64,000 bases of DNA from contig NZ_MZXV01000056.1 in the NCBI RefSeq assembly GCF_003253745.1, positions 124,001 through 188,000 on the forward strand, written 5' to 3'. The notes under the pieces were generated by a model. The model was not told where the DNA came from. It did no database searches and saw nothing but the letters and a program-made list of their open reading frames with translations. The DNA is from Mesorhizobium kowhaii. GTDB taxonomy: Bacteria > Pseudomonadota > Alphaproteobacteria > Rhizobiales > Rhizobiaceae. The translations under genes were made by a program, and so were the position numbers. This document shows, in pieces, positions 56,640 through 64,000 of the stretch (positions are counted from its first letter, which is position 1; the number at the start of each line of letters is the position of its first letter).

Positions 56640-57910
56640 TAATCGACCGGGCAAGCGCCGTCAGACGGCTTGTCGGGTGCCCAGCATGGCGCCTTCGACT
56701 GGTCGATGATCGCCTTGAGCGCCGTCGCTTCTTCGCCGAGCACGCCATGCACGTCTTCACCGCCGAGAACGATGCGCTCGAAGCTGTCGGTGTAGATCTG
56801 GTTGAACTTGCCATCGAGATCGCCGAGCCCCATCGGCAGCAACGCCGGCAGCGCATCGGAAGCTCCGGTCATGATGGCGATCGCCGGGCCGAAGGCCTTG
56901 ACCGAGGCCGGCATGTCGTCAGGCAATTTGACGTCGACGACCGGGAAGAAATTGGTCGCCTTGAGCGTCGCGATCTGGGTTTCCGGCTTCAGCATATAGG
57001 CGACCAGCGCCTTGGCCTTGTCCATGTCCGGCGACGTCTTCGGGATGGCGACCCCGGCCACGACAGGCATGAAGCCGCGACCGGCAGGACCGGCCGGCGC
57101 CGGGAAGGCGACGAACTCGTCGGGCTTCTTGTTGAAGGCGTCGGCCAGACGCGCGACATGGTCGAACGCCACCCAGACATCGCCGCTCAAAAGCGGTTCC
57201 TGCATGAAGGCATAGTTGGTCGAGTTCGGATTGGTGTACTGCCACAATTCCTTGAACTTGTTCCAGGCTGTCTCGGCCTCGGCCGAGCGGAATTTGGTCA
57301 CCATCGAGCCGGTGTAGGACGGATAAAGGAAGCCCTCGAAGAAGCGATGCTTCAGCCCCTTGGGACCGGCCGGAAAACCGAACTTTGGCGAACCGGTCTT
57401 GTCGGCGATGTTTTTCGACCATTCGATCAGCTGGTCATAGGTGATGGTGTTGAGATCGACGCCTTGCGGCAGGTATTGCAGCGCCTGCTTGTTGGCCGCC
57501 ATCAGGTAGGTGGCCTGCATCCACGGCAGGTATTTCTGCTCGCCAGTGCCGAGCATGCCAAGCTTCTTGTAGGCCTCGTTGACTTTGACAGTGCCAACAT
57601 CGACGCCGGACAGATCGACAAGGTCCGCGCCGGTACTGGAGAAGTCGCCATGCAGGCCACCGAGCACGCCGATGGTGCCGGTGTCCGCCTGCAGTTCGGC
57701 CTGCAGGCGGGTGAGCCAGGGGCCGATCTCGGCGACCTGATAGTCGACTGCGCCGGCAAAACCCTTCAGCACCTCGTCGCGCATCTTCTGGGTTTCCTCG
57801 ACCGGGCGCGCCTGCGTCGACCAGAACAGCACCTGCTGGGCCTGCGCGCCGCCTGAGGCGATCGATAACGCCAGCGCGGCGCCGGCGAGTGTCTTCAACG
57901 CTTTCATCAT
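56639..57910 (-). CDS. Carbohydrate ABC transporter substrate-binding protein (family 1)
   Basis: A 423-residue periplasmic protein starting at ATG 57910, 6 bases after GGGAGGA. The Sec signal MMKALKTLAGAALALSIASG is cleaved near GAQA-QQ. Family 1 features include VLFWSTQARPVEETQKMRDE, YLPWMQATYLMAANKQALQY and PALLPMGLGDLDGKFNQIYT. It is the first structural gene after lacI in the operon. The ligand is a carbohydrate or glycoside, possibly glucosyl- or mannosylglycerate by association with the hydrolase at 52431. Confidence 0.85.
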   Translation of the reverse strand: MMKALKTLAGAALALSIASGGAQAQQVLFWSTQARPVEETQKMRDEVLKGFAGAVDYQVAEIGPWLTRLQAELQADTGTIGVLGGLHGDFSSTGADLVDLSGVDVGTVKVNEAYKKLGMLGTGEQKYLPWMQATYLMAANKQALQYLPQGVDLNTITYDQLIEWSKNIADKTGSPKFGFPAGPKGLKHRFFEGFLYPSYTGSMVTKFRSAEAETAWNKFKELWQYTNPNSTNYAFMQEPLLSGDVWVAFDHVARLADAFNKKPDEFVAFPAPAGPAGRGFMPVVAGVAIPKTSPDMDKAKALVAYMLKPETQIATLKATNFFPVVDVKLPDDMPASVKAFGPAIAIMTGASDALPALLPMGLGDLDGKFNQIYTDSFERIVLGGEDVHGVLGEEATALKAIIDQSKAPCWAPDKPSDGACPVD

Positions 57911-57945
57911 GGTCTTCCTCCCTGGATATGCGCCGTCAGGCGGCG

Positions 57946-58989
57946 TCAGCTTCTTGTCTGCGGTGCGGGTCCATGGCTTGCGCGCGCAACCAGCGTCGGC
58001 CGGATCAGCCGCGTCAGCGGTGCGGCAGGCTTGTCGGCAATGACTGTGAGCAGCATGTCGGCGATCGCGCGCGCGCATTGGCGGATCGAGGCATCGAACG
58101 TGGTCAGGCCCGGCGGCGCATAGGCCGACGCGGCGATGTTGTCGAAACCGATGACGGAGAGGTCGCGCGGCACGTCGAGACCCGCCCGGGCGGCCTCCTC
58201 CATCACCGTCAGCGCCAATTCGTCGAACAAAGCAACGATGGCCGTCGGCCTGTCAGGCCCCTTTAGCATCCGGTTGACGGCCTGGATGCGGGCTTCATGA
58301 TCGAAGCGCGGCGCCGTCACCACATCGAGCCGCACCGACGGATCGCCGCGACGGGCGATAGCCGCGGCGAGGCCGTCTTGTCTGAGATGCCGGAAGGTCA
58401 TCGGCTCGGAAATCGTCACCAGGCCGAAATGGCGGTGGCCGAGGTCATAGAGCATGTCGAACGCCTCGCCGAAGGCGTGCGCGCCGTCGGTGTCGAGCCA
58501 GTTGTAGCCAAAGTCGCTGTCGAGCAATCGGCCGTGGGCAACGAACGGAAAGCCACGCTCGCGCAGATAGGCAAGGCGCTCGTCGACTTCGGCGATACGC
58601 GTGACGACGACGCCATCGGCGCGTCCGGATTCCACAACATGGCGCAGCACCGACAGTTCCGAATGGCCAAAAGCCGCGGTGGCCAGGATCAGGTCGGCGC
58701 CGTGCGACACCAGTCCTTCGCCAAGCCCGGTGACGAACTCCCCAAGGAAGGAATCGACAAGGTTTGGTCCGCGGATCGGCAACACCAGGCCGACGAAACC
58801 ACTGCGGCCGGAAACGAGCGTGCGTGCCGCTGTGTTGGGCACATAGCCGGCCTGACGCGCCGCCTGCGCAACACGTTCGCGCGTCTTGAGGGCGATCTGT
58901 TCGTGGCCGGCAAGCGCCCGCGACACCGTCGTGATCGACAGGTCGAGGCTCGCCGCAAGCTCCTTGAGTGTGATGACGCGGGTCGTCAT
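57946..58989 (-). CDS. LacI-family transcriptional repressor
   Basis: A 347-residue protein from ATG 58989 behind GAGGGAGGAACG. The HTH TLKELAASLDLSITTVSRAL and hinge region YVPNTAARTLVSGRSGFVGL are standard LacI, followed by a periplasmic-binding-like sensor domain. It is upstream of the binding-protein gene by 35 bases on the same strand, so it is probably first in the operon. Two ACGTTT boxes lie in its leader. Confidence 0.88.
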   Translation of the reverse strand: MTTRVITLKELAASLDLSITTVSRALAGHEQIALKTRERVAQAARQAGYVPNTAARTLVSGRSGFVGLVLPIRGPNLVDSFLGEFVTGLGEGLVSHGADLILATAAFGHSELSVLRHVVESGRADGVVVTRIAEVDERLAYLRERGFPFVAHGRLLDSDFGYNWLDTDGAHAFGEAFDMLYDLGHRHFGLVTISEPMTFRHLRQDGLAAAIARRGDPSVRLDVVTAPRFDHEARIQAVNRMLKGPDRPTAIVALFDELALTVMEEAARAGLDVPRDLSVIGFDNIAASAYAPPGLTTFDASIRQCARAIADMLLTVIADKPAAPLTRLIRPTLVARASHGPAPQTRS

Positions 58990-59011
58990 CGTTCCTCCCT
59001 CGAACGAATTT

Positions 59012-59052
59012 GAAACGTTTGTAATCGGCTTTCGTAAAAATGCAAACGTTTT
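59012..59052. promoter_or_regulatory. Paired LacI-type operator boxes upstream of lacI
   Basis: GAAACGTTTG (59012-59021) and CAAACGTTTT (59043-59052) each centre on AACGTT, 31 bases apart centre to centre (about three helical turns). This spacing suits looping or cooperative binding by the LacI-family protein encoded immediately downstream. Confidence 0.6.
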
Positions 59053-59217
59053 AAATTTCAGTTGGAAGCTTATCAAAGAGAACCTGCCGTCCGTGAGAAG
59101 CAGCTTCAGCTAAGGCGCGATGGAGTTGCAGGCGGTCACCATGCGGCGAGCCTGTTCATGGCTGAACAAGCAGCCCACCCGGCAATCCCGGGCTCGGTCA
59201 ATCCGGATCGAATAAGT

Positions 59218-60255
59218 CTACTGAAGCGTCCGCGCTGGCGGCTGGCCAACATGGGCCCGGGCGATGCCGGCATCGGCATCCTCGGCCCCAAACGAACGAT
59301 CGAGCCCCGTCGCCACCACGGAGACCCTGAAGCGGCCTTCCATGCTCTTGTCGAAGATGGCGCCGACGATGATGTCGGCGTCCTCATAGACCTCTTCGCG
59401 GATGCGGGTGGCTGCCTCGTCGACCTCGAACAGGGTCATGTCCCTGCCGCCCGATATCGAGACCAGGACACCCTTGGCGCCCTTCATCGACACTTCGTCG
59501 AGCAACGGGTTTGCGATTGCGGCTTCCGCCGCCTTCATCGCCCGGCCCTCGCCGGACGCCTCGCCGGTTCCCATCATGGCGCGGCCCATGTCGCGCATCA
59601 CCGATTTTACATCGGCGAAGTCGAGATTGATCAGGCCTTCCTTGACGATCAGATCGGTGATGCAGCTGACGCCGGAATAGAGCACCCGGTCGGCGATGAC
59701 GAACGCATCGGCGAAGGTGGTCTTGGCATCGGCGATCCGGAACAGGTTCTGGTTCGGGATGACGATCACCGTGTCGGCGCTCTCGCGCAGCCGCTCGATG
59801 CCCTCTTCGGCCATCTGCATGCGGCGCCTGCCCTCGAAGGCGAAAGGCTTGGTGACGACGCCCACCGTCAGGATGCCGGCCTTGCGCGCCGCCTGGGCAA
59901 TGATCGGAGCAGCGCCGGTTCCCGTGCCGCCGCCCATTCCGGCGGTGACGAAACACATATGCGTGCCGGCCAGATGATCCATGATCTCGTCGAGCGATTC
60001 CTCGGCCGCGGCGCGGCCGATCTCGGGAAGCGATCCGGCGCCCAATCCTTCGGTGACATGCGCGCCAAGCTGGATCAGTCGCGTTGCCTTAGACATGGTC
60101 AGCGCCTGCGCGTCTGTGTTGGCGGCAATGAACTCGGTTCCCTGAAGCTGCTCCGCGATCATGTTGTTGACGGCGTTGCCACCGCCGCCGCCGACGCCGA
60201 TGACGGTGATCTTGGGTCTCATCTCGGAGATTTCGGGCTTCTTGAACTCGGCCAT
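59218..60255 (-). CDS. ftsZ2: FtsZ2: tubulin-like GTPase lacking the C-terminal tail
   Basis: A 345-residue protein from ATG 60255, preceded by AAGGAGAAGC. The nucleotide-binding site is complete: GVGGGGGNAVNNM near 20-32 and GGGTGTG at 108-114. The T7 synergy region has NLDFADVKSVMRDMG. The protein stops soon after the GTPase core (GRFRVSVVATGLDR plus about 25 residues), without the long linker and conserved C-terminal peptide that bind FtsA and other partners. Sinorhizobium also has a second short FtsZ of about this length. It is not in a division gene cluster. It may co-polymerise with FtsZ1 or modulate it. Confidence 0.88.
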   Translation of the reverse strand: MAEFKKPEISEMRPKITVIGVGGGGGNAVNNMIAEQLQGTEFIAANTDAQALTMSKATRLIQLGAHVTEGLGAGSLPEIGRAAAEESLDEIMDHLAGTHMCFVTAGMGGGTGTGAAPIIAQAARKAGILTVGVVTKPFAFEGRRRMQMAEEGIERLRESADTVIVIPNQNLFRIADAKTTFADAFVIADRVLYSGVSCITDLIVKEGLINLDFADVKSVMRDMGRAMMGTGEASGEGRAMKAAEAAIANPLLDEVSMKGAKGVLVSISGGRDMTLFEVDEAATRIREEVYEDADIIVGAIFDKSMEGRFRVSVVATGLDRSFGAEDADAGIARAHVGQPPARTLQ

Positions 60256-60635
60256 GCCTGCTTCTCCTTCGCCAATTGCGCGCACTTCACGATCCATCCG
60301 CAGACTGCCTTGGGGAGATTGCAATCGAGCGGCATGACGCGAATCAGTCCGTTCGGATGGGTACCTTAAAAAGCCAGAGAGCGGCCAGAGGTGCAAGTGC
60401 GCGCAAGGTCAAGATTTGTGATGACGGTTTTGCACACCGTGGCACAGACGCCGGCCGCCGGGGCCGCCAGGGGCCGGCTTTGCCAACACGGCTTGCCGCG
60501 CAATGATCGAAGCGGCTATCATGTGCTTGATAAATCGCTGACTTCGGCGTTCCTGCCGCGTTCGGCCAACCAAGATTATCTACGGCGAATGTCGTCAGGG
60601 TAGATTTCAGAACGAATGAAGTAGCGCCCGCGCCA
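60256..60635. other. 380-base intergenic region, no gene seen
   Basis: This is the divergent spacer between ftsZ2 and the gntR-type gene. It should hold promoters for both. I find no convincing open frame, repeat or RNA signature; short frames across it have no recognisable motif. Confidence 0.6.
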
Positions 60636-61349
60636 ATGGCCGACAAAACACAATTCGGGTTGACCGCCGTCAACACCGTCCCCTTGCATGAGAAGGTCTA
60701 TCTGGAGCTCGTCAGAGCCTTGATGTCCGGCCAGTTCTTGCCTGGCCAGAAGCTGACCTCGCGCAAGCTCGCCAAGGAACTCGGCACCAGCGACATGCCG
60801 GTGCGCAGCGCCTTCATGCGACTGCAGGCGCTGCGGGCGCTGAGCCCGATGCCGAACGGCAGCGTGGAAGTGCCTGTCATCTCGGCCGAACGGTTTTCGC
60901 AGTTGACCGCCGTGCGGACGATCCTCGAAGGCTCGGCGACTGAATTTGCGACAAAGCTCATCAACGGCAACAATCTGCGGACGATCCGACGCCACTGCAC
61001 CGACCTGACTTTGGCGGCCCGCAAGGGCGATATCGACGACTATCTGCGGAAGAACCACGACTTCAAATTCTCGATTTATCGCCATTGCGGCAACGAGCAG
61101 ATGATCTTCCTGATCGAGACCGTATGGATGCAGGTCGGCCCTTTTCTGAGGAACCTGGCCATGGGATTCGAGGACGATCTCGCCTCCATTCTCGACATCG
61201 ACTATCACGAGGAAATCGTCGCGGCGATCGAGGCCCAGGACGGCGAGCGTGCGCGTGCGGCCATCGTTCGTGACATCGACGAAGGCGCCACGCATATCCT
61301 TCAGCAGGCCAGATTTCCGGAACCGAGAAACCAGGGCGCGTACTCATAA
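60636..61349 (+). CDS. GntR-family transcriptional regulator (FCD/FadR subgroup)
   Basis: A 237-residue protein. The winged helix-turn-helix (LHEKVYLELVRALMSGQFLP, then LTSRKLAKELGTSDMPVRSA) is at about 18-65. The FCD all-helical domain follows, with metal-ligand positions around DDYLRKNHDFKFSIY and H-rich HEEIVAAIEAQDGERARAAI. FCD regulators sense organic acids. The nearest same-strand gene is the glutamine-synthetase-like one at 62616, with a methyltransferase between them on the other strand, so its target is not obvious. Confidence 0.85.
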   Translation: MADKTQFGLTAVNTVPLHEKVYLELVRALMSGQFLPGQKLTSRKLAKELGTSDMPVRSAFMRLQALRALSPMPNGSVEVPVISAERFSQLTAVRTILEGSATEFATKLINGNNLRTIRRHCTDLTLAARKGDIDDYLRKNHDFKFSIYRHCGNEQMIFLIETVWMQVGPFLRNLAMGFEDDLASILDIDYHEEIVAAIEAQDGERARAAIVRDIDEGATHILQQARFPEPRNQGAYS

Positions 61350-61365
61350 ATTCGGTTCATGTCCG

Positions 61366-61473
61366 CTAAAGCGCGTCGCGTTTGAACGGAACCCATGCGA
61401 CGCGCTTTAGGTCTTTGTTTTTATGCATGTCGTTCTCCCAAAACCGGGGCCACTTTTGGGCGACATGCATTAG
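61366..61473. repeat. 107-nt double-hairpin repeat, copy B (family 4, inverted)
   Basis: Reverse complement of the element at 31908-32014, with the same two hairpins and differences mainly in the loop of hairpin II. It lies between the 3' ends of the gntR-like and methyltransferase genes and supplies the TAA stop of the latter. Confidence 0.85.
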
Positions 61474-62282
61474 ACCACAGCCACGATTACGTGGGCCTGA
61501 ATTTTGGCAGCAACCTCGCCGCGGCCATGTCTGTCTGCAATCGCGGCGGCGGCATAGTCGGTTGCAGTTTCGAGTTTTCCCGCGCCTTTGGCCTCGATTT
61601 CGTTGCGAAGCGGAGTTCCCTGACAATAGGCAACGGCCGGGATGCGCGGCGAGGATGCACGGCTTTGTTCGGCTCTCGTCTCGATCAACACACGGGAGAA
61701 GCCTGCGCCCTCCAGCTCGCTGCGGATCAGTGCCGTATCGTGGTAGCCGTGTGGCGTGCGTGCCAAAAAGCGCGGCGGATCGTTCGGAAAAATCCTTGCG
61801 AGAGCATTCGTCACATCATAGGCAAATACATTCTCCTCGATGCGATCCCACACGTTGAATAAAAAATGGCCTCCGGGCTTCAGGACCCGCTTTGCCTCGC
61901 GGTAGCCAGATGAGCGGTCTGGAAAGAACATCGCGCCGAACTGACAACAAACGAGGTCGAAGGCCGCATCTTCAAACGGTAGCGCCAAAGCGTCCGCCTG
62001 GCGCCATTTGATGCGACTGTCGGGAGCTTGTCGCGAAGCGGCGTAATCGAGCATCGGCTGGTTGAGGTCGGTTACGACATAGCTTGCGCCGGGGGACAGT
62101 TTTGGCGCCAATGCGCGGGTGACAACCCCGGTGCCCGCGGCGATTTCCAAAACGGCACGTGGCGACAAGGACGCTGCTCGTCGTGCAAGATCCGCGGCGA
62201 ACGGCTCGAAAATCAACGGCACCATATAGCGGTCGTAGTTTTCCGGAATCGAGCTCGCGAACACCTTGTCCGTTTCCAACAT
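61470..62282 (-). CDS. Class I SAM-dependent methyltransferase
   Basis: A 270-residue protein from ATG 62282 (a GTG three codons earlier is also possible). Motif I VLEIAAGTGVVTRAL is at 44-58, DLNQPMLDYA follows, then QADALALPFEDAAFDLVCCQ (motif IV area), and the post-motif REAKRVLKPGGHFLFNVWDR is complete. It falls in the UbiE/Methyltransf_11 group; the substrate is not identifiable. Its reading seems less GC-rich than its neighbours, which may mean recent acquisition. Its stop codon lies in the repeat at 61366-61473, so the original C-terminus may have been changed. Confidence 0.82.
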   Translation of the reverse strand: MLETDKVFASSIPENYDRYMVPLIFEPFAADLARRAASLSPRAVLEIAAGTGVVTRALAPKLSPGASYVVTDLNQPMLDYAASRQAPDSRIKWRQADALALPFEDAAFDLVCCQFGAMFFPDRSSGYREAKRVLKPGGHFLFNVWDRIEENVFAYDVTNALARIFPNDPPRFLARTPHGYHDTALIRSELEGAGFSRVLIETRAEQSRASSPRIPAVAYCQGTPLRNEIEAKGAGKLETATDYAAAAIADRHGRGEVAAKIQAHVIVAVV

Positions 62283-62615
62283 TGCCACCACCCGCGATCC
62301 GTTGAATAGCGCGCGAGACTAGCACATTATTGCCCGCATAGATCGTTTTCGACCGAGGCGACCGTGCAAGCCATCTTGGCTGAGCCGCGGCCGTGCAAAT
62401 GCCACTTGGCTTTCCATCCCCTTGCCTCTATGTTGCGATCGCAGATCGCGCAATTGGTTTTGAAATGCCTCCCGACATCCCGGCTAGTGACTTGAAAAAA
62501 TAAAGAAAACGCCTGGCGACGGCCGGGTTTTGTTTTCAAGAACTCACGAGCTATTTTTACCAGGGACAGTGCGGCCGATCAGGCTGCGGCACCTTCAAAA
62601 ACCAGGGGTTAGAAA
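62283..62615. other. 333-base intergenic region before the second GS-like gene
   Basis: A relatively AT-rich spacer. A 70-codon minus-strand frame (62327-62539, TTG start) has a Cys-x2-Cys (CAICDRN) and a His-rich turn (WHLHGR), but no clear ribosome site; it is not called as a gene. An imperfect A/T-flanked hairpin lies near 62503-62536. No RNA gene is recognised. Confidence 0.45.
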
Positions 62616-63971
62616 TTGAGCGATGCAATTGCGGACGTTTTGAACTGGCTTGAAAGCAGGAACGACATCCAGAGCCTGAGGGCGGCTGTGTGCGACCTCA
62701 ACGGTGTCATGCGCGGCAAGCGCATCCCGGTCGAGCAGGCGCGCAAGGCGCTCGAAGGCAAGCTGCGCATGCCTTATTCCCTGATCGGGCTCGACATCTG
62801 GGGCGAAGACATCGAAGGCAACACGCTGGTTTTCTCGACAGGCGACGCCGACGGACTTTGCCAATGGACAGGGCGCGGCATTCTCCCGGTGGCCTGGACG
62901 GCGCATCCGACGGCGCTTGTCCCGCTCTGGCTCGCCGACGAAACCGGCGCGCCGTATCTTGGCGATCCACGGCGGGCGCTGGCCCGCATTCTCGATCGCT
63001 ACAAGGCCTTGGGATTGACCCCGGTCGCGGCGACGGAACTTGAATTCTATCTGGTCGATCCACAGTCGCAGCGGCCGGTCGGGCCGGTCTCACCGGTCAC
63101 CGGGCGCCGGCTCGATTCCGACGCCGCCCTGTCGATCGATGAGATCGACGACTTCGAATCCTTCATCCACGACGTCTACGAAGCCTGCAGAACGCAAGGC
63201 ATTCCCGTCGACACAGCCATTGCCGAAAATGGCGTCGGCCAGTTCGAGATCAATCTGAACCACGTCGCCGACGCTCTGCGGGCGGCTGACGATGCCGTGT
63301 TGTTCAAGCGCACGGTGAAGGGCATCGCCCGCAAGCACGGTTTCGCCGCCTGCTTCATGGCGAAGCCCTATGGTGACCGCGCCGGCAACGGCTTTCACGT
63401 CCACTTCAGCCTGATCGACGCCGAGGGGCGCAACGTGTTCGACGACGGCACGGATCAAGGCTCGGAAATCATGCGCCATGCGGTCGGCGGCCTTCTCGCG
63501 GCGATGGCCGAGAGCACGCTGGTGTTCGCACCGCACTTCAATTCATACCGCAGGCTGCGTCCGAGGTCCTACGCGCCGACCGCCGTGGCCTGGGGTTACG
63601 AGAACCGCATGGTCGCGATCCGCATTCCCGGTGGCCCGACCGGCGCGCGTCGCATCGAGCATCGCGTTTCGGGAGCGGATGCCAATCCCTATCTGGTGCT
63701 TGCCGCCATATTGGGCGCAGCGCTGATCGGCATTGAAAGACAGTTATCGCCCGGCGACCCGACCGGCAGCGACGGGCAAGGGCTTGTGCCGGCCAAGCTA
63801 CCGCCGGACTGGGCTTCCGCGATCGCCAGTTTCGAGAGCGGGACACATGTGGCCGAGATCTTTCCGACGATCCTGCGCGACTCCTTCATCGCCTGCAAAC
63901 GCCAGGAACTGAACACGTTCGCCCTCAATGTCAGCGATTTCGAGATCGAGACCTACCTGGAAAGCGTTTAG
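62616..63971 (+). CDS. Glutamine synthetase family protein (PuuA/gamma-glutamylamine-synthetase-like)
   Basis: A 451-residue protein with the whole GS catalytic domain: ATELEFYLVDPQSQRP, ENGVGQFEINLNH, NGFHVHFSLIDAEG, HFNSYRRLRPRSYAPTAVAW and RRIEHRVSGADANPYLVLAA. Substitutions such as SGADANPY are typical of the GlnA-like enzymes that ligate glutamate to amines (putrescine, ethanolamine, isopropylamine). This differs from housekeeping GlnA. The start is TTG 62616 with AGGGG upstream; no ATG lies nearby in frame. The right edge of the window follows, so any operon partners are not visible. True substrate is unknown. Confidence 0.82.
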   Translation: MSDAIADVLNWLESRNDIQSLRAAVCDLNGVMRGKRIPVEQARKALEGKLRMPYSLIGLDIWGEDIEGNTLVFSTGDADGLCQWTGRGILPVAWTAHPTALVPLWLADETGAPYLGDPRRALARILDRYKALGLTPVAATELEFYLVDPQSQRPVGPVSPVTGRRLDSDAALSIDEIDDFESFIHDVYEACRTQGIPVDTAIAENGVGQFEINLNHVADALRAADDAVLFKRTVKGIARKHGFAACFMAKPYGDRAGNGFHVHFSLIDAEGRNVFDDGTDQGSEIMRHAVGGLLAAMAESTLVFAPHFNSYRRLRPRSYAPTAVAWGYENRMVAIRIPGGPTGARRIEHRVSGADANPYLVLAAILGAALIGIERQLSPGDPTGSDGQGLVPAKLPPDWASAIASFESGTHVAEIFPTILRDSFIACKRQELNTFALNVSDFEIETYLESV

Positions 63972-64000
63972 ACGCTGGACGCTAGACCTGGCCAAACAAG

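Overview
The window is GC-rich, densely coded chromosomal DNA of a Mesorhizobium-like alphaproteobacterium (Rhizobiales). This is inferred from several features together: soxBDAG-type N-methylglutamate dehydrogenase genes next to a type III glutamine synthetase, a short second FtsZ of 345 residues, an FMN riboswitch before a ribH2-type lumazine synthase, many ABC importers, and rhizobial dispersed palindromes. I see no tRNA, rRNA, CRISPR array, prophage or insertion sequence.

Layout. (1) 1-9559: the end of an N-methylglutamate pathway operon (3' end of mgsC, gmaS, mgdABCD) followed by an unusual DUF1989-DUF1989-GcvT fusion. (2) 9817-11526: an APC amino-acid/amine permease with an intrinsic terminator. 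(3) 11656-23532: a catabolic block bounded by two 42-nt palindromes. It holds a TMADH/DgcA-like demethylase, an MttB-family methyltransferase, a BetI-like TetR repressor, an Opp/Dpp-type ABC importer and a CocE/S15 hydrolase. (4) 23641-28871: a TetR, adaptor and RND efflux operon. (5) 29011-30651: an acyl-CoA synthetase. (6) 30946-41080: a SorC regulator, an aldolase/dehydrogenase fusion, a ParDE toxin-antitoxin pair, a ribose-type ABC importer and mtnK-mtnA. Together these look like uptake and salvage of methylthioribose or a related 5-deoxypentose. (7) 41100-44860: a divergent Lrp/MFS pair, FMN riboswitch plus ribH2, and a class II fructose-bisphosphate aldolase. (8) 44920-52319: a five-gene operon of SWIM zinc-finger protein, DUF5691, MoxR AAA+ ATPase, DUF5682 and VWA protein, the best candidate here for an undescribed system. 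(9) 52431-58989: a LacI-controlled sugar ABC importer with a GH63/MGH1-like hydrolase. (10) 59218-64000: ftsZ2, a GntR regulator, a SAM methyltransferase and a second glutamine-synthetase-family enzyme.

Two themes cut across the regions. One is methylated nitrogen and sulfur metabolism: methylamine through N-methylglutamate, quaternary or tertiary amine demethylation, and methylthioribose salvage. The other is the placement of rhizobial dispersed palindromes at the 3' ends of genes. Several begin at or within a few bases of a stop codon, and in two cases the repeat itself supplies the stop. All product names rest on motif and context reading; no database search was run.
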